Assembly: GCF_000524195.1 (NCBI RefSeq)
Contig: NW_020170400.1
Span: 594,637-647,338, forward strand
Direction: 5' to 3'
DNA from: Echinococcus granulosus
Taxonomy: Eukaryota > Platyhelminthes > Cestoda > Cyclophyllidea > Taeniidae
Length of the DNA: 52,702 nucleotides
Shown piece after piece: positions 1-12,300 of this stretch. The notes under the pieces are model-generated. The model was not told the origin of the DNA. It searched no databases and worked only from the letters and a program-made list of their open reading frames with translations. The position numbers were made by a program, and so were the translations under genes. Position 1 is the stretch's first letter. The number at the start of each line of letters is the position of its first letter.

Positions 1-337
1 CAAGTGGACTGAAATGCTTGGACACAATAATTCAAGGTGACACATTTCTCCTGAGTTATGACGAAGCAAGTGAAAAACCATCAATGCTTGCGCGAATGAC
101 CCGCCGACCTCACTTGACACAACACAACACATTTACGTATTCATACATACATTTATGCATAAACACATACATGCACAGTGTCATACAGAGTAGGGGATTG
201 AAGTGGAACTAAAGGGCTGTCACAATGTAGTGGTCACTGACGCGGTGCAAGGAGGAGATGAAGACGATGGCGGTGACGAAAAGCTGCTTGTCAAGAGAAC
301 TGGCTACCATAAGTGTCGTTGCTTGAATCATCCAATG

Positions 338-403
338 AGATGATGCGATGTGGTGTGGGATGATGTAAGACGAGGTGAGTTGAGGTAAGGTGAGATGAGA
401 TGG
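338..403 (+). repeat. Degenerate GATGNGG/GAGGTRAG purine-rich repeat
   Basis: Repeated GATG and GAGGTGAG/GAGGTAAG units on the + strand. It is related to the longer tract at 2124-2210 and looks like an old degenerating microsatellite. Confidence 0.6.
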
Positions 404-1989
404 GGCAATATACTCCGCCAAATAGCTTTAATCTACCGGTCAGCTTCGAAACGGTGCACATGTCAAATGCATGCATCGAAATGAAAGTCAGTGCAGTGTG
501 AGACCATGTTGTTTCGCACTCCATCCTCGACCCGTCTCACCACTCACCAACCAACTGGCTTCCTCCTTCTCGTCTCCTCGTTTTCGCATTAACAAACCAG
601 CATAGATATGTGCACACATGTAACTTAGAAGACTGGTTGAATGTGTGATGCATTGATGGTGGAGAGTAGAATGAGGAAAGCGAGATCATAATGCGGTTTG
701 TGCGGATGTTCAAGCATCACTTCTCGTGATAGATATTCGTCGGGAGTGTTCATGATGTTGTCTAGAAGGGGGCTAGATAGCACTCATCCACCGATTTGTC
801 TGTCCGAGCCTTGTTTACTCCACGAAGAAGCTGATTCATTGAGGCTGGAAGCTAATCGCTGCTAACTTGCACCTCAATGGAGAAAGATGCGTTAGATGGT
901 TTCAAAATGTCATGGCATTGGGTCTGGTGTTGCACTATTTAGGAGAATCGTAATTTCTATTTCAACCTTCACGCTTCGCGATGATAAAAATGCAACAAAT
1001 GAGAAGCCTACGCCATTCAAATTCCGTTGTGCTTGGGTCTGCATATGGCAGTAACTAACACTCGTAGTCATTTGCTCCGATTGGTATCCACCGTGCTAGC
1101 TGTCAGTACTTGTAGTAGGTCACTCGAGATGCTGATACACTGGATGCAGTTTTCATGGAAATGTGGGAATCGTTTGTGAGAGCAGTTAACTATTCGAAAG
1201 AATCGCCATCCGAACATCCCAACTCTTGCTTTGGTTGCTTGCAAGCATGAGAGCAAGCAAGCAAGCAGACAGAGAGGCAGCAAGATAGGGCTGAGCGGCA
1301 ATTACACGTCGTGTAGAAAAGAACAAAAAGGAAGAATACAAGTGTGAGAGGTGTGTTGGAATTTGTAGAACGAAGTGCTTAATGCAGCCTGCATGGATCT
1401 GCAGTCGTAGGAATGCGTACAAACGGAAGCAGGAATTGGTGCGTTGAGTGGCTTGATGGAATGTAAAGTAAGGTGAAGTCAAAGTGGGATGTAGTGTTGA
1501 TAGACAAGTCCGTTTTTCCAAAGTACTACAACACATTCTTCTCATCTTGGGGAGTTCGGATACACCAACAGGTGCATTGACGAATGGAAGTGGTTAGGTG
1601 GCAATTTGACCGAATGGATGTGAGGTTAGTACATTTACAAGCACCTCACTTATCTCGCTCTCCTAATCTGGATAAACTCTTCCAATAAATACACTTGTTC
1701 ATATCTTCTCCTTCATCTCTATCACAACCACACACCCGACCACCACCACCACTGCCACCACCGTGAGAGGTAGCAATAAAAGCAATTAATCAGGGTAAAT
1801 CACGCATGCATCACAATTGTCACTATCTAGCCATGAATTTGTTTGAAGTGGAGCCTCGGAACAGTGTGTCGTGCCCAGTCATGCCACGGGATGCCGCAGT
1901 ATGCCACGCCATTACATGGGACCACACAATACGTCACGACTTGCAATGCAGGACGAAACGGCAAGTTGCACGCTTGTCTTCATCGTCAT

Positions 1990-2040
1990 TGCCACCGCCA
2001 CTGTCACCGTCACCACCGCCACCACCACCACCACCAGCAC
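1990..2040 (+). repeat. Imperfect (ACC)n trinucleotide microsatellite
   Basis: Runs of CACCGCCAC and CCACCACCACC. A shorter relative lies at 1741-1765. The His/Pro/Thr-rich frames that cross it are artefacts of the repeat. Confidence 0.8.
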
Positions 2041-2123
2041 TGTTAACGAGGTCAACTTAGAAGTCGTATTTGTAAAAGGGGGAGAGAAAGCATGTTGGTT
2101 GGGGAGTGGAGTGTGGTGATGGG

Positions 2124-2210
2124 AGGCGAGGTGAGGTGAGAGGAGGTGGGGCGGGGCAAGGTTAGGGCAGACGAGGTAAGGTAAGGTAAGGTGAGGCGAG
2201 GCGAGACGGA
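2124..2210 (+). repeat. GAGGTGAG/AAGGT pentanucleotide-type purine-rich tract
   Basis: Contains GAGGTGAGGTGAG, GGAGGTGGGGCGGGG and repeated GGTAA units, closing with GGCGAGGCGAG. It is strongly strand-asymmetric in G. Confidence 0.75.
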
Positions 2211-4785
2211 GAGGGGTGAAAGATCACGAGTGCAAATCACAGATATGTGTGTTGTCTTCGTCCACTCACCAAACATTTCTCATGCCTTCCTCTCTTAGAA
2301 GGCGCTTCCGCTACCTCTACATGCAAGCTGTTGACATCTTCACCAACTTTCCCTGAAGCATTTTCTTGTTGTGAAAGTGATTCTTTCCTGTGTGATGCTC
2401 AAAGAGACGAAGAGTCCAGAAGAGCGTCAGAGGGAAGTGGGAAGAGGATGCTGATGTGGACTGGAGTGCGATCAGTCAATAGCTTGCTGGTCACTAAAGC
2501 ACGAGCGTGAGTGTCTCCCCTCCCTTTGATGAACTACTCATTTTAATGCGTTTCAGTAATTTGGTAGGTGAGATGGGAGCACTCATCCTGATCAGATGCC
2601 TACTGAGTGTTGGAAAAGCGACGTGCAGATGATTATGCTTGCGTTTGCACCTAATAAGGAAATTGGGTGTGTGAGTGGTTTGGTTACTCTCCTCTTCAGC
2701 TTGTGTCAGCTCAGTTACTTGCACGAAATCGGGGAGATCCGTTGATGTATTTCAGTGGATAATGGGCAATCGTCAATGTGATAGGCGATGCTTACGTCCT
2801 CTTTAGAGTAGTCGAAACATGCTGTTGCCAGTAATTGTCAGGAGGTAGGAAATGTTAAGTTAGGCTTGAGATATGTGACTGCCTCCACCGAAGCAAATGT
2901 TGAGGTCAATGGTTGCAGTACGTGAGATGTGAAGTGTTGAGAGCAAGTGGAGAAGTTGAAAGATGGACAGGAGGCGGATAACGGGTGGACAGGAGGAAGG
3001 TGGCAGGAGGGCAGACCCTAAGATGCATCACCCATATCTGTGTTTATTGGAAAAGGAGGCAGCATGAACAGCTTATTATCACATCAGAGAAACAGTGTTG
3101 TATTCATGCAGGAGGAGAATGTGTAATGGGAGCGTAGTACAAAATGGGTAGGTAGACAGCCAGGTCGCCAACTCGCCTATCCGCTTAATCGGTGCATAAG
3201 TAGTATGCATATTTTGGGCATTGTCTAAAGTGTTGACGCCTCTGTCTTACTTTTGATTTTGCATTAGGTTTCGTGCATGCAAGCTGCTTGGATCTCTTCG
3301 AACCAACTGTGCTGTGGACAGAGGGTTACTATTTCTTAAAGGGACATCACTTGGCTGCAGAATTCCTCTACTTTTCCAATTAAGCAGTCTGAACAAACTT
3401 AATTGAGGAAACGAGTATTGCATTTTGTCCAATACGTGGAGATGATGCGGAGGTCTTTCGATGCAGACCTATTATTTTAAGAGGGGTTTGTTACACTTGC
3501 GTCCTACTTCCTGTGTGACGAAGACATTTTTTGACATCAGAATGTGCTATCTGTCTTTCATGGCTTCATTTAATGAATGAGTAGCATGAAATACTCAGCT
3601 TAACTTTCGTTTGCTTCGCCTTCTCAAACAAAATGCTGGTTTTCTTCCACAGTGCCACTTTATGTCTTAGTAGATTCCTCATTTTCTGTCGGATTTCCAT
3701 GCTTTGATCACTGCCTTTAAAAACGGCAGTTTGTAAAATAATTGATAAAGGTCAATAATGAGCAAAAAGTGGTTTGCATTTGGGTGAGTTAGGCAGACTT
3801 ATAGAGTTTATTGCAAATGGCCGTTGTTTGAGAAGAATTGGTTGTTGAAGGCCTTTATCAAAGCCAGTGCTGCCTCAGCTGCAATGAACTTGCCCTACTT
3901 TAAGCAAAGATTGCTTTGCCATGAAGTACTTATTCAACCAAGTAATGAATATTTCATTTATGTTGCTTTAGTTGGACATATAAGCACAATTAGAATCGAC
4001 TGCATTGTTTTAATGCCTTGCATAAAAATTTTGACAATAAAATGTCAAGGAATGACTGCAACCTTTGAAGCCAATATGTTTCTTTCTTAGACATTCAGCA
4101 TTCCTTTTGGTCATGGCTATCCCGACGACCGAAAGCAACGGCTCCTTAACACTTTCTGGGTGTTTGTTCGGGAACCTTCTTTACAAAACTTTATTCGGAT
4201 AGATCCGATAAGCATTCAACTACTCCTGGGTCGTGCAGGCTGTGTGAGGGAAAGCAAACCTTTACCTCCAAAGTTTTACTATGCCTGAATGTAGATGGTT
4301 TAATTGACAATTAAAGTTGTCTGAAAAGTATAAACTAGTGATGTATAATAAAATTGGAAGATTACTCTTATTATTATAAGTTCATGTAGTTTTGCCTGAT
4401 ATTCATAGGCTTAGCCGTTACAAATACACACCTAGGAAATTGTCAATGGTTAAATAATGCATTTGGGTGCCAAGTAATGTACAGCAACATGCCTGTTCCA
4501 TAACTTTGACGAGATAAAGCGTTGTTTAGAACTTCTGCGTTCTATTGGGTTAATAAGTTATATCTTAATTAATTTTCCAATTTTTGTACTATAAACTCCA
4601 TCTATTCCATGTTCATCATCAAACTAATTAATTATATTCAATGATTAGCATGCATGTTTAATAATGTTCATGATGTTGGTAATGTCAATGTGATTCGAAG
4701 TGGAGTTCGAATCCAAGAGGTAATCAATCACTCCCACAAATCCTGATATCTGCTCGCAGACGTGACATTTAGACGAGCCGACCGA

Positions 4786-4883
4786 ACACCTACCTGCCCA
4801 CTTGCCTGCCTGCATTCATGATAAATGCCCCTTAGCCCCTCTTGCGAATGGCGTTCACTTGTCTGCCGGCCTACCTGCCTGCC
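4786..4883 (+). repeat. Imperfect CCTGCCTG/CTACCTGCC tetranucleotide repeat, two blocks
   Basis: Two blocks (ACCTACCTGCCCACTTGCC and GGCCTACCTGCCTGCC) are separated by about 60 bases. They look like remnants of one microsatellite. Confidence 0.55.
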
Positions 4884-6417
4884 ACTCTTTGCGCATTGCT
4901 TTTGAATGTTAATGACTAGGTAGAGAAGGAGGGAGGGAGAGCGAATGAGTGAGGAAGCGCGAAGTAAGAAAAATTACTGACACAATCATAGGTGCACCTT
5001 GTAACTTCACCCGTTCTTTAATTTTTAGTGGCATTCTTGAGACCAACACAAATTGACCAAAATATGAGGTAATTCTCTTATCGAAAAAATCCACTAATTA
5101 GGCTGCTTTTTACTCTTTTTGGCTTAAGGTTCCCTAAGAAAAATCGACAAACTGACATGGGCCCATTATTGTCACAATTCAAATGATCTGATTGTTAAAA
5201 AACTTGCTAATTTGGAGCATACTAAGTAAAATAAGTTGCAATGCATTTGAAGGGTATACAAACTTCTTACTGATTTGATCACAAGTGCCAATTAGTAACT
5301 GCAGAGGGTTTGGCCCTCAAGATTATAAAGAAATCGTATATTCCGCTATTTTCCGATGCTAAATTAGGAACAGTATTTTGTGACTAGGCTTTTTTCTAAA
5401 ATACCACCTGGTTTATAGGCGGTAGCTTAAAAAATATACATAACCAGGCTTCACGTAATAATAAACCTAGTAAAACTCAATAGTTTTGTATTTTTTGCAT
5501 TTTGAAAGGCTTTTATGCTCATTTTTACCTCTCTTCTCAATAGATATTTTACAAAGTCAAATTTTGCAGTTCGGAAAGCGCATGCACATACCTTTAACCA
5601 CAAATACCTCCAAAATCATCTAAATGCGTTTGTTGTTCTTCAAAGGTGCTATAAGATCTTCTAACAATAGCATTTTTTGCAAAGTGGATATAAGTATAAC
5701 CACTGTTTTAAACAAATGATTGAAGATTAAAGAAAGACAAATATATGGGAATCTTGTGAATATTGAGCCCTCTGGAAAATAAACAAAATATTTTAGCAGC
5801 TCAAGCGCTTCCTACTTCTTATTTCCCAATTAAATACTTTACTGACCAGTAATACGGAAAATCTTTTAACTGAGTTGATAATAAACAAAGAAGTAAGGCT
5901 TTCTGTTGACGTAAAACTTCAGAAGATGCGACCAATTTTTAACAAACGAGGAGAAATTTAACATAATTCAACGATTATGATTATCACGTTGAGCATCTAA
6001 TAATCCCGCAATTGGTAAATTTGAGGCTATTTCGTAATGAGTAAATAGAGTTTCTTTTCTTACCATAAATTATGGTTTAATAAATAATCCGTTTTAAGGA
6101 GCCGGGTCTATCTGTTAAGAAGTCAATGTATCGACGTATATTTGACGCTTAAATAAATATGCTAGATCAAACTTGTGAATTGCGTACCCTCCAAACGAAT
6201 AAATCCGTGTAAGATCTAGCTTTATTCGTAGTTGTTTTTAAGAATAATGAAAGCATAGTTGTTATAAAGGCAAAAAAATACGGATATAAATCATGCATTT
6301 CTTACTGAGGTGAACAGTAAGAAATGGCGAGCAAATTAGGTGGTAATTAAGGGCTAAAATCGTGGGTAAAGAGGGGGATAAAATCCTGACAGGTTAACCA
6401 ACTGACAATAACGGAGA

Positions 6418-6460
6418 AGTGTATGTGTGTATGTATACATGTGTGTACATGAACACATAT
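6418..6460 (+). repeat. TG/CA alternating tract
   Basis: An alternating GTATGTGTGTATG stretch leads into ATACATGTGTGTACATG, which has local dyad symmetry. It is a simple repeat. Confidence 0.6.
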
Positions 6461-9039
6461 TTGCCAGTATTTACAGCGACATTTAGGGATTGCGTAAATG
6501 CTAGAAAATGTCAAAAAGCCGAAATATTCACCCCTCTTCTTCCCTTTAAGACAGAACGACTTAAAGGAGGGAGAGAAAGTGGAAGAGGAGCATGCAGAAG
6601 TAGCACCAACAGCAGCAGAACGAAAAAATCGGACATGTTAACTGCCTTATGCAGACAGCATAGGACTTGGCTAAGTTGTCAGAGCACCGACATCATAACT
6701 TAACTTTTCACGCCTCCTCAAAGCCTCGAAGCTAAAAGCCATGTTGGTGTGGTGGTGGCGGCAGAAGAAGCTGAAAATAAACGTATTCCGTCAGTTGGAA
6801 ACAAGAATTTCCTCATTTAGGATTTTCTTTCCGCGTTTAAAAGGGTATTTCTGCTTCTGCTTCTCAAACTTGATTTTTCGCACACGACTCCACCTCCTCC
6901 TCTTCCTTTGTCTTCTTGCTTTATGTAAGGATATTGATTCTCATTCTACAATTTTTTCTTCTTCATTATTGTAGTAGGCTTTCTATCTACCATTTCGGGA
7001 CAAACAGAAATTGGCATCAGTGGCGTCTCCTTTGCGCTTTCATTAATCATAAATGAGGTGAGTAGCTGTTACTTGATTTGCCTGTATCACTTGAGCAGTA
7101 GTTTTTTATAATTAACAGACACTATTAGATGGCCGTAGTGAGCTCTGTCTCATTATGATTGGCATTTGAGTACACTATTATCATAGAATTACTTTAAGAG
7201 GTGATTCCTTTCACAAATGAATTTGCTTTATTTAGCTAAATGAATATATAAGACTGTTCTCCCTTGGATCTCTTTCCTACTTGATGGCATGAGTCTCTCT
7301 TAGCGTTGTACTACATTAATAGCAACAGACGATGCATAGGTTCCATCGGATAATTAGCCAAACGTAAGAATAGAGCACATCTCCAATTCAGAACACCAAA
7401 TTGGGTCACTTCATTTGCACAGCTCCGAATCCACCACTCACGGATGTATTTGTGCGTACAAATGGAAAGTGTCTGCTATACGCCACAACTCATGTCAGTT
7501 TGGCCAGACGTTTGATCTATCGCAACCAGTTTTGTGCGAATGCGTATTTATGTGGGTGTCTGCTTCCTGTCGCATATGACAATGACGGTGTGGTTGTTTG
7601 ACGTGTGTTTGTATGTGCTGTGCACAAACCAGACATCGTATATCATTGCGGTCCCGCGCTTGTACATACATACATCCACGTTTACTCGATATGCAGGAGG
7701 AAAGTAAATGTTGGATTGATCAACCATTCTCTCCTCTCCCTTACTTGTCCAAGAGCCAACACTAGCTACTGATTAAAAGACCTGAAATATTTGTTTGAAC
7801 AGCAAATAAATGTAGCCGTGATTATTTGAGGGTTTATTAAGCTCGCCTCAGCTCACTGCACCACTTACTGACCAATAAAATGGCTAGTTAAAAAATAAAC
7901 AATTACCTTTGCCACCGCATCGCAAGATTGCTGTGAAAAATGGGCCCTCTTTCAATTTAAAAAGGGAAAAGTCTAACCTTTACATATAATGTGCATAGAT
8001 GCATACCATTTTGAAGGAGGGTTAGTCTTTTGACAGTGAGACAAGCCCAATAGTTCCCACAGGAGACGACATGTAATTCCCTACGAATGGTTTTGTCATT
8101 AAGGCACGGGAGCATACCACACAGTGGTTAGGAAGGATTTAGGTCCAAATAAATCAGAAGCTTATGTGGTGGCATTTGGGTGGGAAAATAGGGCCTCTGG
8201 GATGAATGAACGTGAAGGGGTCGTGCACTTTGCTGACGTGCAAGCGACGCTACCGTAGACGTAAAATTGGTGGCGCCATTAGTAGAAAGGGTAGTACACA
8301 GAAATCAAAACATATCAGGTTTCGTAGCCGACTCAAATAAATTTTTGTGAAAAAGTAACACCGCTAATATGATGAGGTTAGGTCAGGTTACGTTAAGACT
8401 ATTCATTTGCAGGCAAAATATGTTTTCCTAATCACGTAATTTTAAAAATTAACTCCAAGAACCCACAATTTTTACAGAAAAGGATTTTCCTTTAAGGTAA
8501 CATTCTGTAGTTATTGGATCCTTATAAGAATTTGTTCTGCTTAATTTATAAGATTGTCTGACTTAATTCAATTTAGACATCAAAATGAGCTTTGATTCAC
8601 CTTTTTTGTTTAAATCAGGTATCTTTTTAATGGGAAAAAGTGAAAGACTGCAACTTTTACAGAAATTTTCTGCCCGTTTTTTTGTCATTTTTAGGGCAAA
8701 ATTAGTCGTACACGCATAATGGCATCTTGCTTGGTCATCTATTGCCACCTCTCTACCTTGGGTGACCTTGGAAATCTGGTTGAGGTTAGGTCAAAGAATC
8801 ACAAAATTATTTCAAGGTAGTGTTGCCTCATCAACGTTTCTAAATCACAAAACCACTACTTATTTGAGGAGTTGAGGGTTCTTATTTGAGTGCATGGAAT
8901 CTGACTATTGGGGAGATTGCCATTTTGATGCATCTGCCAAAACCACATCAGGTAAGCAGGAACAAAGACAGGTCTGTATCTTGCCCAGGTTTTGAAAATG
9001 TGAGCAGGCGGTTGATGGGTTGGGTAAAGAGGTAGATCG

Positions 9040-9300
9040 ATTAATTACATCGTCGTTCGAGCTGGTGACAATGATGACCGACAGTGGTGGTGGCGATGGC
9101 GATGGCAGATGAAAAAGGGCCACGGCGACGGCACTTTGAAGTTGTGTCGGTGTCTGGAAAACGCGACGTAATCAATCACTTTGATATGCGCGCATTGGCT
9201 CGTTCCCTCGCTCGCACGCATTCCAAAACTGCTAGTATGCGCATACGCTTGTGCTGATTTGTGTCTTGCGACCTGGGCGCCATGACAGATTATCCGCCTA
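9040..9300. promoter_or_regulatory. CpG-richer patch with HOX/PBX-type and TCF-type sites
   Basis: This block has more CpG and GC than its surroundings. It contains TAATCAATCA (9169-9178) abutting CTTTGATA, plus an ATTGG (inverted CCAAT) and GCGC motifs. No protein is recognisable in either strand. A distal enhancer is possible; the call rests on composition and motifs only. Confidence 0.25.
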
Positions 9301-12300
9301 GACAACCTATTTTCATCTGCTTCCTTGTGTCATGTCTACACAACACTCAAATTGTCTGAAGTAATTTTAGCACATGGGACACTTACCAGGTGTGGCTTTA
9401 ACTTCCGTATCAGCATGACTTAACGCACATTCAAGGCCTTTAAGTAAACCCGTGACGCAAATTTTGTTATTATTGTCTCTAGTCTTTTAAGTTTATGTTC
9501 TTCTTTTAAGAAACTATTAACGCCAAATTATTATAACTAACTCTTCATTTGTTATAACAAATCAATCACCTTACTGGATTTTGCGATCAAATTTCTGTTT
9601 AACATAGACATCTTAGAAATGGATGCTTTACACGAAACTAATATCATTTCAGTCGGAAATAAAAGAGTTGAGATATGCGGAAGTTTGGCAATACTTTTAA
9701 AAGTAGTATAATATACCATTCATGCTGGCCTAATGTCGTCACATTAAACCACCTCATTATAATTGCATATTTCATTTACAATAAGAGCCATAAGTTTTTA
9801 CAACGCAACGTGCATCAATTATAAAGTTTTAAAACGATCCTAAATCTAAGTAATTAACACCCGTATAAAAAATAAAGTATAGCTCATTTTCTCAGTAGCG
9901 TGTTACAGCTAAGCTCACTGTATGGGTTACTTGATTCGTTACGATATAATAAGCAGTGCCGAATTTTATTCACACTAATGCTCGTCCCAGAAATGTCTTG
10001 ACTATGGCTTTATTATACAAAACCCATGCATTTTATTATCGAATATAAATTTGGTATATAACGTCAGTAAATAACATTTATATCCAGGTGTATATCATTA
10101 GTATCTTGTACAGATGGTTTAAACAATTTCATTAGCCAATGGGACACTAGAGCTAAAAACATATTACCTACTTTTGATTAGCCGTAATAAACCAATTATT
10201 TTATCAGATTCATATCCCAACAATAAGCTGTTTTCATCAGAGTTTGCAAATTGTGCGCTTCTGGAAGAATTTTTTTAATGCGATGTTTGTAACAATGGAA
10301 TTACCTAAATGATATAAGACTGCAAAGGTAACAAAATATGTGAACACTTTACTACCATGTAGTTAATTTAATCATTAAAATGTTTTTTTTGCGTTTGGCA
10401 CGGGAGAGTTAGTTTTTGACAAGTCTACCGGATGTAGACACTGCAGAAAAACAAGCCGGACGGGGCGGGAGAGAGAGAAATGGAGGGGTGCAGTGGGTCT
10501 ATATAGGTAGCGCAAATCAACCTAACAACTAGCCGACTTGATCTCTAGCACTTTGATCTTACTTCCACACCCTCTGCTTATTGCCTCTGCCAGCCTGCTG
10601 TCTACCCTCTCTCCTCCCCTCTTCCATCTGCCCCACCACTTGGGGTCTGAATGATAAATCAACCGCCAATGAGAGCTCAGATTTGTCGGTCCTACTCCTA
10701 ATCCTTTCTATTTTCCCTCAAGGTTACCCACCAGTCGATAAATCGCATGAGAAAGGATGTGAATTTACTGGCCGTGGTGCAGTATGAGGCATAAATTAGC
10801 GCACCGCATGCACTCACACGCGCACATTGGGGCTAACCAATAGAATACTTAGGCGGCGGTCTGGATAGGTGGTGATTGGCTCGTGAAGAAGGGTAAATCT
10901 CGCACGTGGCTGGCTGACAGCCTACGGGTCGGGTGCGTGCGTGCATATGCGAATGCGTGCCTAGCTGATATTAGTAACGTGTGTAAATGCTATTTATGCT
11001 CTAAAAACGCCTAGTTTTCTTCACTTTTTATTCTTCGTACACTTTACAGGATTTGCTGATTAGAGCAGTAAAAAACCTCGTGTTCATTAGTTCCTTTTTT
11101 GACTCAATTGGAATGCGTTCATTACGGGGGCCGTCAGGGATATGGGCACAATTGACTGAAAATCCAACAGTTATCTGTGCGCTGTGTATGAACTGTTAGG
11201 GTTGGTTTGGTTTTAAAAAATGATCGTTTTCATTACTAAGTTTGCTTCGTCCTATTGAGTTCAATAGGTAATTATCACTTGGTGAGTTCTAATCCAATTC
11301 CTCTCATTTGAACGTGTTTTTAGCATTCGCGAATATTGCATAATTATTTGGCTTTATAGTCTTTACTAAAATTAGATGAATGACTAATTTGCTTTCGATT
11401 ATACATTTATGTAACCACTTTTATTATTGAGAAACCATTCGCATTTGGTGTTAAATATAGGGGTGATGGTAAGCAGCTTCAGCCGCATTAAAATGCATAA
11501 AAATCCACTCAATTGCAACGTAATTTGCTTTAGCGAGACAGTAGAGGCTCTGACGCAGCATCTGCCGCCAGCGTGGCTGTCTAATCAGGGAATGACTTTC
11601 AATGAAAGCAGCAGAACTAGTCAAGGTGGCAGCGGTATTGTCTATCAAGGAAAACAACATAACTGCCCCGTCCCTCCCTTTTTTATGTGTGGGTGCGTGC
11701 GAAAGTTAGCGTTGCAGTTGTCACTTTACCGACATCAATTTTCCTACTCTCTTTTGCACGTGCCGTGCCTTGTCGGCATTCACTCTTCCGCCATCTCCTC
11801 TCCCTTCCTCATCTCATGTCTCCTTTGCGGTCTCTTCCTCCACCTCCGCCTCTTCCATGCCTTGGAAGGTTTGAAAGGATTAATAATGACCCAAACTTCA
11901 AATGTCAAAACCTCGAAAGTAATTTGACATACTAGAGAATCCACTGGACTTTGTAATAATCTAAAAATTGCAGCACTAATTGTCGCTCTGACAGGTTTTT
12001 TTTTCGGGACCGTTTTTGAGTTCTGAATAAAATTGAAAATGAATAGAAAAGAGTAATTGTTCCCCAAACGTAACTCTCCGGTTTTATTTCTAAGTTGGGC
12101 TTTGGAGATGAATTAAATGCTAGATCATGGCGATCAATCACATCAAATTGCGTACACAGTGAATAAGTTGAGTCTAAAACAAAGGGTAATTATGGTTTAT
12201 CTCTTGTCTGAAGGTAATTGCACTTCATAAATTGGGCATTTCTGTGGTGCATTTATTAACATCACAGTTGGACATCAAAACACCTAGACTGCAGTTGTCG

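Larger units (their letters stand above)
1..2800. other. Gene-free 5' edge with purine-rich and CAC-rich simple repeats
   Basis: No frame here has protein-like features; the short frames are repeat translations (His/Thr/Pro runs). The visible structure is GAGGTRAG-type repeats (338-403 and 2124-2210) and ACC/CAC trinucleotide runs (1741-1765 and 1990-2040). Confidence 0.6.
2801..9039. other. Gene-free AT-rich stretch
   Basis: No convincing coding sequence, tRNA or transposon frame. Visible items are a CCTGCCTG-type tract (4786-4883), a TG/CA alternating patch (6418-6460), and a pair of exact 13-mers TGAGGTTAGGTCA (8373 and 8781) with a nuclear-receptor-like TGACCTTGG (8763). Confidence 0.55.

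Noticed and set aside
1457..1468. TGGAATGTAAAG, the first 12 bases of the classic miR-1
   Set aside because: Bases after the twelfth diverge and no complementary arm for a precursor hairpin lies upstream.
1806..2119. Three overlapping + strand frames rich in His, Pro and Thr
   Set aside because: They translate the (ACC)n microsatellite in all three frames, so no coding inference is possible.
4703..4713. GTTCGAATCC, a tRNA B-box match
   Set aside because: No A box at the right distance and no acceptor-stem pairing around it.
8100..8108. TAAGGCACG, a miR-124 seed-like match
   Set aside because: Only nine bases match and there is no precursor stem.
11427..11927. 166-codon + strand frame with a hydrophobic C-terminal half
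   Set aside because: It opens with TTG, not ATG, runs through pyrimidine-rich DNA that mimics hydrophobic residues, and has no family features.
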